Shown one piece after another: positions 29,605 to 39,620 of a stretch of DNA of 64,000 nucleotides (position 1 is its first letter; every line of letters starts with the position of its first letter). Location of the stretch: the NCBI GenBank assembly GCA_016870095.1, contig VGCI01000005.1, positions 84,816 to 148,815 of the forward strand. The letters run 5' to 3'. The notes under the pieces were generated by a model. That model had not been told where the DNA came from. It was given only the letters and a program-made list of their open reading frames with translations, and did no database searches. The stretch is from Alphaproteobacteria bacterium (GTDB taxonomy: Bacteria > Pseudomonadota > Alphaproteobacteria > Paracaedibacterales > VGCI01). The translations under genes were made by a program, and so were the position numbers.

Positions 29605-31020
29605 TTAAGAACTATAATAGAGCCTAAATTCTATTGGGTGAGGTGCATGGTCAAGTGCAAAGACTTCTGCCCACTTTAAATTGCAATAGCTTTTTATGAA
29701 ATCGAGAGAAAAAACGCCTCCTGCTGTTAGAAAAGCTGAATCTTTCTCTAAACTCATCAGAGCTTCTCTAAGGGAGGAACATACAGTAGGTAAGGTTTTG
29801 GCTATCTCTTTTTCTTCGTAAAGATCATGATCTGCAGCCTCACCAGGATGAATGCGATTTTTGATTCCATCTAGTCCTGCCATCATCATGGCCGAATAGG
29901 CTAAATAACTATTCGCTGTTGGATCGGGAAAACGAACTTCTACCCTTTTTGAATTATCACCATAAGTAAGAGGAATACGACAAGCGGCTGATCGGTTTCC
30001 TGCAGAATAGGCAAGCATCACGGGGGCTTCAAAACCTGGAATTAGACGTTTGTAACTATTTGTTGTGGGATTTGTAAATGCATTTAAGGCTTTGGCATGC
30101 TTCAAAATACCCCCAATATAGAAAAGAGCTGTCTCGGATAATCCACCATATTCTTTTCCAGCAAACAGCGCATTGTTTCCTAACCAAAGAGATTGGTGAA
30201 CGTGCATTCCAGAGCCATTATCCCCATACACGGGTTTGGGCATAAAAGTCGCTGTTTTTCCGTAAGAATGGGCAACATTGCGGACTACATACTTATAAAT
30301 TTGAAGGCCATCCGCCGCATCCAATAGATTTGCATATTTTACGCCAATTTCGTGTTGAGCGGGAGCGACTTCATGATGGTGTTTTTCCATAATTAAACCA
30401 AATTCTGCCATGGTCGTGACCATTTCTGCTCGCAAATCGCACAGTGAATCCTTGGGACCAACGTGAATATATCCACCTTTAGTTAATGGTCTATGTCCAT
30501 GGTTAGAAGTGTCTACAGACTGTCCATTTGCTTGGGGAAACTCGTCTGAGGCGAGTTCATAAAATGAAGTTGCTGTGCCAGAATCGAACGATACATTATC
30601 AAATATGAAAAATTCTGGTTCTGCACCAAAACAGGCATTATCTGCAATGCCTGATTCTAAAAGATACGCTTGAGCTCTTTTTGCCAGGGAGCGAGGGTCA
30701 CGATCATAAGGTAAACGGGTTACGGGATCATAAACGTCACAAAAAACAATCGTTGTTGGTTGAGATGAAAATTGATCTATCATGGTCCGCGTTAGATCGG
30801 GAATCAAAATCATATCAGACTCATGAATGGCCTTCCAACCCGGAATTGATGAGCCATCAAAGAAAATACCTTCTTGTATAAGATTTTCAGTAACAGCAGA
30901 GATTGGCATGGACATATGATGCCAAGCCCCTGATAAATCCGTGAATCGAAAGTCTACATATTGGGTATTAGATGACACTAATTGGGTAAGAAATTCTTTC
31001 GGGCCTGCCATAACCTTCAC
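29605..31020 (-). CDS. glnA: glutamine synthetase, type I
   Basis: 471 residues. Signatures are DGSSIPGWKAIHESDMIL, GAEPEFFIFD, HHEVAPAQHEIGVKY, NGSGMHVHQSLW, NPTTNSYKRLIPGFEAPV and RSAACRIP. The C-terminal segment DLYEEKEIAKTLP retains a Tyr at the position adenylylated in proteobacterial GS, so PII/GlnE-type control is plausible. It assimilates ammonium. No glnB lies next to it; its upstream neighbour is a divergent BcsA-like gene. Confidence 0.95.
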   Translation of the reverse strand: MKVMAGPKEFLTQLVSSNTQYVDFRFTDLSGAWHHMSMPISAVTENLIQEGIFFDGSSIPGWKAIHESDMILIPDLTRTMIDQFSSQPTTIVFCDVYDPVTRLPYDRDPRSLAKRAQAYLLESGIADNACFGAEPEFFIFDNVSFDSGTATSFYELASDEFPQANGQSVDTSNHGHRPLTKGGYIHVGPKDSLCDLRAEMVTTMAEFGLIMEKHHHEVAPAQHEIGVKYANLLDAADGLQIYKYVVRNVAHSYGKTATFMPKPVYGDNGSGMHVHQSLWLGNNALFAGKEYGGLSETALFYIGGILKHAKALNAFTNPTTNSYKRLIPGFEAPVMLAYSAGNRSAACRIPLTYGDNSKRVEVRFPDPTANSYLAYSAMMMAGLDGIKNRIHPGEAADHDLYEEKEIAKTLPTVCSSLREALMSLEKDSAFLTAGGVFSLDFIKSYCNLKWAEVFALDHAPHPIEFRLYYSS

Positions 31021-31164
31021 CTCGTAATTTGGTTTATTCTATATTAAGAGTATCTACCTCTAAAATATACTCCAATAAGATTTAACAAATTATGTATATT
31101 TTTTGATTGAAGTTAACGATTTATTTTTTATTTCTATTTTAAATTAAGATAGGAAGGAAAATTC

Positions 31165-33171
31165 ATGAGTTTCGACATTTATGCGCTTTCTGTAGGGGTA
31201 TTTGCATTTTGTTTATTGCTTTTACCTCATCTTAACAGAGATAATCGGTGGGTTCGCCTTGCCGTAATAGGCATATTGACCATTTTTTGGGCACGTTATA
31301 TGCTATGGCGCTTGTGTGATACTACTTTACCTATCCCTATGCCCACTGGACTTGGAATATGGATTTGGTTTTGCTTCTTTATCGAAATTTTAGTTTCCGT
31401 TGAAAGTTTAATATTTTATATCACCATGCTCCGTCACTCAGATCGCCTGGGTCAGGCGGATAAATATGAAAAAGCTTTACGGGATTTGCCTGCCAATGAT
31501 TTGCCCACTATTGACGTATTTGTGCCAACATATAATGAAGAAATTCAGGTTATTGAGCGCTCCATTTTGGGTTGCTTACATCTTGATTGGCCGAAAGAGA
31601 AACTCAAGGTATGGGTCCTTGATGATGGAAAGCGAGATTGGGTAAAGGAATTTTGTGAAGAAGTGGGGGCAGGATATATTCGTCGTCAAGAATGGATTCA
31701 TGCTAAAGCGGGAAATTTAAATCACGCCTTTGAAGTCACGAAGGGTGACTTTATTGCTGTATTCGACGCTGACTTTGTTCCTTTCCGTAATTTTTTGTAT
31801 CGCGTTGTTGGATTTTTCGTTGATCCGACGGTTGCCATTGTTCAAACACCACAACATTTTTTCAATAAAGACTATGTCCAGACAAACTTGCATATTTATG
31901 ATTCCGCGCCCGATGATCAACGATTATTTTTTGATGTCATGATGCCTGCACGTGACGGGTGGAATGCCGCTTTTTGGTGTGGATCTTGTAGTCTCACTCG
32001 ACGTACCGCCATGCAAGTGACGGGGGGTGTTCCCACGAAATCTATTACGGAAGATTTGACAACAACGCTGGCTTTATTGCGCCATGGGTACATTACACGC
32101 TACCTCAATCAAAAGCTAAGCCATGGTCTCGCTCCCGAATCATTACCAAGTCTTCTTACTCAACGTAGACGCTGGTGTCGAGGCACCATTCAAACAATGT
32201 TTATGAATGATGGCCCTTTGGGACCGAGACTTAGGTTTATACACCGGGTGCTGTTTTTCCCTTGGCACTGGTTGGTGAGCCCCTTTACCAGAATATTTAG
32301 CTTTATTGTTCCTATTGTGTTTTTATTGACAGGGTTCCCGGCTTTGGTAATTACGCATTATTCTGAGCTAATTTATTACCACTTTCCGGCTTACATCATA
32401 AATCTTTTTGTCACGCTTTGGCTTGCCCCACGCCACTATATTCCTTTATTAAGCAGTTCGGTTGCATCACTGGAAGCTGTTCAAGTTATCCCCACAGTTA
32501 TGGATAGTCTCATGGCTCCCTTTAAGAAAGAGTTTGGTGTTACACCTAAGGGAAGTATGGGTCGTCCAGAAAAGAAACGACATATTCATCATTTTTCATT
32601 TTGGGTATGTTTAACCTTACTTTTCTTAACGTCATTTGGAATATTAATAAATCTTGTTCCTGAAACAAGCCCAATCTCAGAAGGTGGATTTTTTCCTATA
32701 GCTTCTATTTGGGCAACCATGAATGTCCTCATGCTTGTTATTATGACCTTATTAAGCGTAGAGCATCCTCGGCCAAGAACGGATGAACGTTTCAAAATCG
32801 ATGAAGCTGGGGAAATGTTCGTGGATGGCAAGAAATTTCCTATTCATATTTATGATATCTCACTTGGGGGGGCAAGGATTCGCCAAGAAATAACGTCGCA
32901 CGACAAATTGCGGGAGCATCAGGAAGTTGAGATTTTGCTGCCATCTTACGGCAAGATCCCTGCAGCCGTTGTCCGTGAAAAAAGTGGTATTCTCCAAGTC
33001 CAATTTAATAATTTAACGGGTACGCTGCGGCATACTTTGATTCAGCATCTTTATACAGGAAGATATAGCAATGTGAGTGAATTGAAATATGATAATTTCA
33101 TGCGACGTCTTTTGCGACGCATTTTTCATAATCATAAATCGCTCTATTCGCCTGACACAAAGGCCCAATAA
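31165..33171 (+). CDS. BcsA-like processive glycosyltransferase with PilZ domain
   Basis: 668 residues. It has two N-terminal membrane helices, a GT2 catalytic domain with DDG (153-155), DAD (201-203), TED (295-297) and QRRRW (333-337), four or so C-terminal helices, then a PilZ domain. PilZ shows RTDER (538-542) and DISLGG (564-569), the c-di-GMP binding motifs RxxxR and DxSxxG. These are the elements of bacterial cellulose synthase BcsA, which polymerises and translocates beta-glucan. There is no bcsB, bcsC or bcsZ beside it. The next genes, 93 bases downstream, are a peptide exporter, which is unusual. Product could be cellulose or another beta-glycan. Confidence 0.85.
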   Translation: MSFDIYALSVGVFAFCLLLLPHLNRDNRWVRLAVIGILTIFWARYMLWRLCDTTLPIPMPTGLGIWIWFCFFIEILVSVESLIFYITMLRHSDRLGQADKYEKALRDLPANDLPTIDVFVPTYNEEIQVIERSILGCLHLDWPKEKLKVWVLDDGKRDWVKEFCEEVGAGYIRRQEWIHAKAGNLNHAFEVTKGDFIAVFDADFVPFRNFLYRVVGFFVDPTVAIVQTPQHFFNKDYVQTNLHIYDSAPDDQRLFFDVMMPARDGWNAAFWCGSCSLTRRTAMQVTGGVPTKSITEDLTTTLALLRHGYITRYLNQKLSHGLAPESLPSLLTQRRRWCRGTIQTMFMNDGPLGPRLRFIHRVLFFPWHWLVSPFTRIFSFIVPIVFLLTGFPALVITHYSELIYYHFPAYIINLFVTLWLAPRHYIPLLSSSVASLEAVQVIPTVMDSLMAPFKKEFGVTPKGSMGRPEKKRHIHHFSFWVCLTLLFLTSFGILINLVPETSPISEGGFFPIASIWATMNVLMLVIMTLLSVEHPRPRTDERFKIDEAGEMFVDGKKFPIHIYDISLGGARIRQEITSHDKLREHQEVEILLPSYGKIPAAVVREKSGILQVQFNNLTGTLRHTLIQHLYTGRYSNVSELKYDNFMRRLLRRIFHNHKSLYSPDTKAQ

Positions 33172-33264
33172 ATCACATTTCTGATTGCTAACTTAACGAA
33201 TCTTTAGCAAATAATTCGTACAATTTAAGTAGGGGAATAATAAGGCAAATAGAGATGAGCCGTT

Positions 33265-34560
33265 ATGTCAGATTCTAACCAAGATACTACAGATGGTAAG
33301 CAACAAAACGATACACAAACCATATTCCGCGACGAAGCTTTGGCTTATATTTCCACGCCCAGCGACGTTAATAAAATTATCTCTGTGGTTGGCTCTGGAA
33401 CTTGGATTTTAATAACTGTTTTTATCATTGCGATGGTGATGGGCGTCGGTTGGTTGTTTTGGGGAAGTATTCCAATTACATTGCAAGGGCATGGGATCCT
33501 CATTCCGAAGGGTGGTATATTTAAAACGATTACCTCTCCAGAAGGCTACAACACTATTAAAGAGCTGATGGTCAAGACGGATCAAATTGTTGAAAAGGAT
33601 CAAGTCGTTGCCATTTTAGATAATCCTGAAATTACGAAATCTATTGCTGTACGTACGGAATATATTGCAGATCTCACAAAAAAGCGTGATGAACTATCGG
33701 TTGCAGCCGTAAAAAGCATTAAAGAAAAGAAAGAAAACTACGAACACCAAAAGAAAATCATTGAGGACAGTTTAAAAACAAAAGTCGAATATTTAAAAAA
33801 CCTTGAAGATAATCTCGTAAAACAAAAAGGACTTTTAGAAAAAGGATATGCAAGACAACAAAATGTTCTTGATGTTGAAAGCCAAATTAACAACATAAAG
33901 CAAGAAGACTTGCATGCTCAAGAAAAGCTTGTCCAACTTAAGAAAGAATTGATGGTAGATCAAGAGAATTGGTCACAGCGTGAACGAGAAATCGCTCTCA
34001 AACTTGGAGACGAAATTCGGGGTCTTGATGACTTAAAAACACGCCAGGAGACATCACGCGTAATTAAAAGCCCGTTAAAAGGTAAGGTCATCAGTGTCCA
34101 CCATAAAATAAAAGATAATGTGCCTGCAAACGAACCTTTAATTACAGTTAGTCAAGGTGATGAAAGTCAGCTTGAGGGATTGATCTATCTGAACCCGCTT
34201 GAAGGAAAAGAAGTTAAAGTTGGTATGAAAGTTTATATGATACCCACCCACTTGGAGAAGGAACATGTGGGTTATGTACAAGGTGAAGTGATGGAAATTT
34301 CTTCCTACCCCGAAACAGCTCGAAGCCTCATGTCAACACTTCAAAACGAGGAACTTGTTAAGAAATTTACAGAGACCAGTCCACCACTTAGTGCCCGTAT
34401 TCGTATTATAAAAAACATAAAGAATAAAGAAAAATCGCCTGTAGAGACCTTTAAACTATCTCCAGGAACTTGGATATATGGACGTGTCATTATTGAGAGT
34501 CGGTCACCATTTGCCATTATTATTCCAGAACTAAAAAAATTGGTTGAGATTGCGCCATGA
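33265..34560 (+). CDS. HlyD-family membrane-fusion protein, NHLM secretion type
   Basis: 431 residues: a cytoplasmic N-terminus, one membrane helix at residues 46-68, a lipoyl/biotinyl-like half (SPEGYNTIKELMVKTDQIV) and a long coiled coil (about 130-260). A second lipoyl half follows (SPLKGKVISVHHKIKDNVP), then a beta-barrel tail. This is the adaptor that links an ABC exporter to the outer envelope. The stop overlaps the start of the C39-ABC gene by four bases (ATGA), so the two are translationally coupled. It resembles the HlyD protein of NHLM bacteriocin export systems (TIGR03794). Confidence 0.85.
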   Translation: MSDSNQDTTDGKQQNDTQTIFRDEALAYISTPSDVNKIISVVGSGTWILITVFIIAMVMGVGWLFWGSIPITLQGHGILIPKGGIFKTITSPEGYNTIKELMVKTDQIVEKDQVVAILDNPEITKSIAVRTEYIADLTKKRDELSVAAVKSIKEKKENYEHQKKIIEDSLKTKVEYLKNLEDNLVKQKGLLEKGYARQQNVLDVESQINNIKQEDLHAQEKLVQLKKELMVDQENWSQREREIALKLGDEIRGLDDLKTRQETSRVIKSPLKGKVISVHHKIKDNVPANEPLITVSQGDESQLEGLIYLNPLEGKEVKVGMKVYMIPTHLEKEHVGYVQGEVMEISSYPETARSLMSTLQNEELVKKFTETSPPLSARIRIIKNIKNKEKSPVETFKLSPGTWIYGRVIIESRSPFAIIIPELKKLVEIAP

Positions 34561-37196
34561 CAAAGCGACAACCTTCGCAAAAAAAGTCATCATTTTCTAA
34601 CAAAAAAATTCCGCTAGCACAGTGGATAAAAGCTAATACTGTATTCTTTTTTCATACTTTAAGTAGTTTAGCAAAGCGCGCAGATAAAAAAGCAAAGCCT
34701 TTTATACGCTCCATCCTTAAGACGATAAATAAGGTGGCGAAGGTGTTAAAATCTAAAATTTCCGCAATGATGGTGTTTGTGCGAAGAAATTCTAAAAATT
34801 TTAAAAAATGGAAAAAAGCTGCTCAATTAGCCGTCATATCTTTCTTGATGACGTGGACACCTCAATTGTATCAACATTTGCTGAGGATTCGAGACGACTG
34901 GCACCGTCAAAAAAAAGCTGTTAAGCGATGGCTCCACCAGAGAATTGCGAACAAATCATCTGTGTTCGGAAAAGCTTATGATATTTTTAAATCTATGCAA
35001 GATTCTCCCTTATTTGGTAACCCTTTTTCACGTCGAAAAAGTGTTCATAAAACACCAACTTTCTTGCAAATGGAGGCTACAGAATGTGGATCTATTTGTT
35101 TTTCGATTGTGCTGGCCCATTATGGGCACGAACTAACCGCAGAGGAAGCTCGTTGTGCATGTGGTGTTTCGCGCGATGGAAGCAAGGCAAGCCATATAAT
35201 AATGGCGGCGCGTCAATATAATATGAAAGCTGCGGGATACAGCCTAAAAAATTTAGGGGACTTAGATAAATGCGATTTGCCAGCTATAATCCATTGGAAT
35301 TTTGACCATTTTGTCGTTTACGAGGGTCGTATTGGCAAATATTTTTATATTAATGATCCTGCAACAGGCCGGAGACGCGTTGATTTCAAAGAATTTAACC
35401 AAAATTTCACGGGCGTCATATTAATTTTAACACCCACGAAACAATTTAGAAAAAAACAACAGGAAAGTGCGCTTGGAAATTTTTTATCTCTATCTTTGAA
35501 AAGAGGTGTAAGCGGTATTTTAGCTGCATTTTTCCTAAGCATTTTACAGATACTTCCCACCCTCCTGATTGCGTTTTCCAGTAAAGTTTTTATTGACTAT
35601 ATTATGGTTAAAAATATGTCATATTGGTTGATTCCCCTAACGCTTATTTTAGCAGGATGTGTGATCTTACAATCAACACTTCTCTCCTTCCAACAACGCT
35701 TGCTTGTCCGCTTAAGTCTTCATTTTAAGTTAACTTTAGAAAGTCTTATTATTCATAAATTATTTCATTTGCCCCTTCGTTTTTTTGATCAACGTTTCAG
35801 TGGCGACATTTTATATCGTCTTTCTTCAGCAGAAGAGCTTTCTGACCTTTTATCCCTTGAAATTATGGGTGCTCTATCCAATATTTTTGGTATGATTATT
35901 TTCACTATTGTCTTAATGCAGCTATCTTTGCCTCTGTTTCTTGTTATGCTTGTTTTTATAGCTTTGCGCATTCTTGTATTTTACTTCTCTCGGGAAAGCA
36001 TAAGGGAATCAAACATCCATTTTCAGCAACAATTCGGTAAGGTCTCTGGTATTGCCATGAATGGTTTGGACATGGTTGATACCTTAAAAGCAAACAATCT
36101 CGAGAATATCTTTTTTAAAAATTGGGCAGCTAATCACGATGTTCTTTTGAATAAACAACAGCGCGTATCACTAATTGATCAGCGCACCAGTATCATGCTG
36201 ATGACATTAGCTGGCCTCATGACAGTAGGATTGATGTTTAAGGGTACCTATTTGGTTATGGGAGAACAATTAACTATTGGTACGCTTATGGCTTTTATGA
36301 CTCTTTCAGCATATTTAGATGGGCCTTTAATGACCTTTTTAGACTTTTCCAGCAAAATTGAAAAAATCAAAGCTTCAATTAATAGATTTAACGATATTTT
36401 ACTTCATGATTCCCTGGAAGAAAAAGATACTCTTGCTTCAAAGCGTAAAGCCAAAGAGAAAGAATTACCTGCGCTCAAAGATAATATAATCTTAAAAGAT
36501 ATAACTTTTGGTTATGCTCCTTTGGATCCCCCCATTTTTGAAAATTTGAATTTGACAATTCCGTATGGGAAAACTGTGGCTTTTGTAGGGGTGAGTGGTT
36601 CCGGAAAATCAACTATTTCTAAAGTTATTTGTGGTTTGTACCCGTTAACAAAGGGTGAAATTTTATGGGATAACGTTTCCATACATGAAATTAAAGAAGA
36701 GTTGCGAACCAAACGCATTTCCCTTGTAGATCAGGATATTTACTTATTTGACGGCACGGTGCGAGACAATCTTACCTCATGGGATAAAGACGTTGATGAT
36801 GAAGTGCTTATCGATGCCTTGCAATTGGTGGGATTATATAATGAATTGTTGCCTCGAGGTCTTCTCAACAGTCCTGTTGGAGAAAATGGGGTTAATTTGA
36901 GCGGGGGGCAACGCCAACGGTTAGAAATTGCACGTGCCCTTATTCGAAAGGCGGATGTTCTTATCCTTGATGAGGCGACAAGCTCCTTAGATGTTCCCAA
37001 TGAGTTGCATATATTTAAATCTTTAAGCCAACTTAGTATAACAACCATTATTATCGCGCATCGCTTATCGACCATCCAACAATCAGATATGATTCACGTT
37101 ATTCATGAAGGAAAAATTGTTCAAAGTGGATCGCATAATATTCTTGCGGAAAATGAGGGAATTTATAAAACCCTCATGAAATTGGAGACAGCTTAA
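34557..37196 (+). CDS. peptidase-containing ABC exporter (C39), NHLM ABC1 type
   Basis: 879 residues. A C39 peptidase with Cys177 (ATECGS), His251 (FDHFVVYEG) and Asp267 (NDPATGRR) cleaves after double-glycine leaders. CGVSRDGSKASHI is typical of the NHLM_micro_ABC1 family (TIGR03796). An exporter membrane domain follows, then a nucleotide-binding domain with GVSGSGKST (678-686), LSGGQRQR (from 781) and ILDEATSSLD. Odd feature: about 160 basic residues precede the peptidase, whereas C39 transporters normally start near the catalytic Cys. It cuts and exports the GG peptides encoded downstream, by inference from motif match. Confidence 0.88.
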   Translation: MTKRQPSQKKSSFSNKKIPLAQWIKANTVFFFHTLSSLAKRADKKAKPFIRSILKTINKVAKVLKSKISAMMVFVRRNSKNFKKWKKAAQLAVISFLMTWTPQLYQHLLRIRDDWHRQKKAVKRWLHQRIANKSSVFGKAYDIFKSMQDSPLFGNPFSRRKSVHKTPTFLQMEATECGSICFSIVLAHYGHELTAEEARCACGVSRDGSKASHIIMAARQYNMKAAGYSLKNLGDLDKCDLPAIIHWNFDHFVVYEGRIGKYFYINDPATGRRRVDFKEFNQNFTGVILILTPTKQFRKKQQESALGNFLSLSLKRGVSGILAAFFLSILQILPTLLIAFSSKVFIDYIMVKNMSYWLIPLTLILAGCVILQSTLLSFQQRLLVRLSLHFKLTLESLIIHKLFHLPLRFFDQRFSGDILYRLSSAEELSDLLSLEIMGALSNIFGMIIFTIVLMQLSLPLFLVMLVFIALRILVFYFSRESIRESNIHFQQQFGKVSGIAMNGLDMVDTLKANNLENIFFKNWAANHDVLLNKQQRVSLIDQRTSIMLMTLAGLMTVGLMFKGTYLVMGEQLTIGTLMAFMTLSAYLDGPLMTFLDFSSKIEKIKASINRFNDILLHDSLEEKDTLASKRKAKEKELPALKDNIILKDITFGYAPLDPPIFENLNLTIPYGKTVAFVGVSGSGKSTISKVICGLYPLTKGEILWDNVSIHEIKEELRTKRISLVDQDIYLFDGTVRDNLTSWDKDVDDEVLIDALQLVGLYNELLPRGLLNSPVGENGVNLSGGQRQRLEIARALIRKADVLILDEATSSLDVPNELHIFKSLSQLSITTIIIAHRLSTIQQSDMIHVIHEGKIVQSGSHNILAENEGIYKTLMKLETA

Positions 37197-37234
37197 GCAA
37201 TGAAATATTATCAGACATATATGGAGGTTATGTT

Positions 37235-39409
37235 ATGACAAAGCAAGATAACTTCCCTTTTGAGAATCCTTTATTTAAGGCGGCTCCTACATTGCAAAAG
37301 GCGATGTTTCCGAACCTAAACAATTTTAATCATGATCAAGCTCTATTAGCCTGTTTTGAAGCCCTGGCCTTTATGAATAACACGAATGAAAAGCCAAGTT
37401 TGCATCCACTTGCGCGCACGGTTGAAGAAGTTGTTGAAAAAATGGCAGGAAGCTGTGGCTTTATGCCTCGAGAAATTAATATTCATAATATGATGTTAAC
37501 AACAGAAACAAATCCTGCAATTGCCTTTATGGAAGAGACTTCGAATCCTGGGTTAATCTATTATAAGGATGAAAAACCTTACGTTTACGATCCGGCAACG
37601 GGCACCAATAAGCTTTTAGACGAGGCACTCCTTAAAAATTACCAAACATTAGGCTTTGTACTTTATAAAAAATGGCCACAAAAATCAAAAACCATAGCTC
37701 AAATGTTGAAAATGGCCTATCGAGAAACCCACAAAGATCTTAAGCGTTTTATTATTATTCAAATCTGCGTTGGCATTGTGATGCTTTTACAACCCTTGTT
37801 AACGGGCATTATTTTTGATGATGTTGTTAAGTTGCGTCAGTATAGCTTAATTGACCAAGTTTTTTTTGGACTTTTATCCGCGACCATTGGTGTTATGGCT
37901 TTTAAAGTTGTTCAAAACTTTTCTATGATGCGTTTTCATGTCAAAAGTAGTGCCTATTTGGAATCTGCATTGTGGCATCGCGTTCTAACGTTTCCGCTAA
38001 AATTTTTTAAAATATACAGGCTTGGAGACCTTCATGAACGACTTGTTGCCGTTGATCAAATTCAAAAGGAATTAACAACTGCATCCATGAATGCGCTATC
38101 TCAAGGTTTCTTCTCGATTATCATTCTGATATTCATTTCTGTGTATATGCCTTTGCTGGGACTCGTTTTACTTGGCCTTACTCTTATATTTGGGATTATC
38201 CGTGTCTTATTGACCCGCCGCATGATTATTTATTACCGATCCATTACGCAAACAAACGCCAAGCTCATGAGTTTTCTTTTCGAAGCCATTCGCAGTGTGA
38301 TTAAGGTAAAAACCTCAAATTCGCAGAAACGAATCTTCCAGCGATGGTTGAATATGGAGTTTAGTAAAACCAACCATCTTATTGGCGCCCAGTACTTACT
38401 TGTTTATAGCCACATTTTAGAATTTGTTGTTCCTATTATTATTACGGTTTCTTTCTATTTTCTCATGATTGGCAATAATCCCCTAGCTCCTGTTGCCCCC
38501 GCACTTTCCATTGGGAAATTTATTAGCCTTCAAATGGCTATGGGGCAGTATTTTGCTGCCATTATTGGGATGATTGGGGTTATTGATAAACTTCTCCACC
38601 TTATTCCGCATGTTGAACGGGTAGGGCCCATTTTGAAAATTCCTGGAGAACAAGATGGAATCAAGAAGATTCAAACATTCTTGAAAGGAAAAATTACCTT
38701 TCAAAATGTAAGTTTTAATTATGGTTCAACAGGCCCTCTGGTGCTGGATAATGTGAGTTTTACGATTAATCCAGGGGAGTGGGTGGCTATTGTTGGCCCT
38801 TCGGGGGCGGGGAAGTCTACGCTCGTTAAATTGATTTTAGGGCTAGAAGAGTGTATTAGTGGCACAATTCTTCTTGATGATATTCCCTTGCAGCAACTTG
38901 ATATGCAAACCATAAGACGTCAGGTGGCCACAGTGCTTCAAAATACGCAGCTTTTACCAGGGAGCATTTTTGATAACTTGCATGCTTCCAATCCAAATCT
39001 TTCCGAGCAAGAGATGATGGCTCTTTTAAGTTTAGTTGCTATTAAAGATGATGTAACAAAAATGCCAATGGGTTTAAGTACGGTTATTATGGGAGATGGT
39101 CGAACCTTTTCCATGGGTCAACGGCAAAGATTGGTATTAGCCAGGTGTTTGGCAAAGCCATTATCCCTTATTTTATTGGATGAGGCGACAAGTGCGTTGG
39201 ATAATTTTAGCCAAGATGTCATCTTAAATACGTTAAAACAGCTTCCCATTACGCGGATTACTGTTGCCCATCGTTCGTCAACAATACGCTGCGCTGATCG
39301 CATTATTCATTTAGAACAAGGTAAAGTTGTTGATAAAACAGAAGAGAATAATAAATCGATCCTATCGCCATCCAACCCAGACAATACTAATTTTCCTTTA
39401 AGTATTTGA
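37235..39409 (+). CDS. second ABC exporter of the NHLM type (ABC2)
   Basis: 724 residues. It has an N-terminal domain of about 150 residues without peptidase motifs, six membrane helices from about residue 175, then an ATPase domain with GPSGAGKST (521-529) and DEATSALD. The signature motif reads FSMGQRQR instead of LSGGQ. NHLM systems characteristically pair a C39 transporter with a second permease/ATPase (TIGR03797), so the two probably form a heteromeric exporter. It starts 38 bases after ABC1, with GGAGG upstream. Confidence 0.85.
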   Translation: MTKQDNFPFENPLFKAAPTLQKAMFPNLNNFNHDQALLACFEALAFMNNTNEKPSLHPLARTVEEVVEKMAGSCGFMPREINIHNMMLTTETNPAIAFMEETSNPGLIYYKDEKPYVYDPATGTNKLLDEALLKNYQTLGFVLYKKWPQKSKTIAQMLKMAYRETHKDLKRFIIIQICVGIVMLLQPLLTGIIFDDVVKLRQYSLIDQVFFGLLSATIGVMAFKVVQNFSMMRFHVKSSAYLESALWHRVLTFPLKFFKIYRLGDLHERLVAVDQIQKELTTASMNALSQGFFSIIILIFISVYMPLLGLVLLGLTLIFGIIRVLLTRRMIIYYRSITQTNAKLMSFLFEAIRSVIKVKTSNSQKRIFQRWLNMEFSKTNHLIGAQYLLVYSHILEFVVPIIITVSFYFLMIGNNPLAPVAPALSIGKFISLQMAMGQYFAAIIGMIGVIDKLLHLIPHVERVGPILKIPGEQDGIKKIQTFLKGKITFQNVSFNYGSTGPLVLDNVSFTINPGEWVAIVGPSGAGKSTLVKLILGLEECISGTILLDDIPLQQLDMQTIRRQVATVLQNTQLLPGSIFDNLHASNPNLSEQEMMALLSLVAIKDDVTKMPMGLSTVIMGDGRTFSMGQRQRLVLARCLAKPLSLILLDEATSALDNFSQDVILNTLKQLPITRITVAHRSSTIRCADRIIHLEQGKVVDKTEENNKSILSPSNPDNTNFPLSI

Positions 39410-39522
39410 ATATAATTGCATAAATTTAATAGTGTTTATATTATTTATTTATTATATATAGATAAATATCGGTATTATTTATAAAAAATATTATAAAAAT
39501 ATAAATAAATTATGGTTACATA

Positions 39523-39550
39523 TTGACTAATTTTTTTATTATCCTATTTT
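39523..39550 (+). promoter_or_regulatory. conserved promoter box, peptide gene 1
   Basis: TTGACT, exactly 16 bases, TATTTT. The surrounding ATATTGA...AATTTTTTTATT...CTATTTT block recurs at 40174, 40594 and 41409 upstream of the sister genes, which makes it much stronger than a chance AT-rich match. Confidence 0.65.
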
Positions 39551-39563
39551 GTCATTCGTAACG

Positions 39564-39588
39564 GCAAATAAATTTGGTTTTTATTTGC
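39564..39588 (+). promoter_or_regulatory. 5'-leader hairpin, peptide gene 1
   Basis: Perfect nine-base-pair stem GCAAATAAA/TTTATTTGC with loop TTTGGTT, beginning about 14 bases after the -10 element and ending 32 bases before the start codon. It is repeated at 40215. Probably an mRNA-stabilising or regulatory 5' structure. Confidence 0.55.
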
Positions 39589-39620
39589 GAGCATCTCATC
39601 ACTTAATATTGGAGGTCACT

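Noticed and set aside
39549..39620. Longer N-terminus for peptide 1 from an upstream start
   Set aside because: It would translate through the leader hairpin; the ATG at 39621 has GGAGG in place and matches peptide 2.
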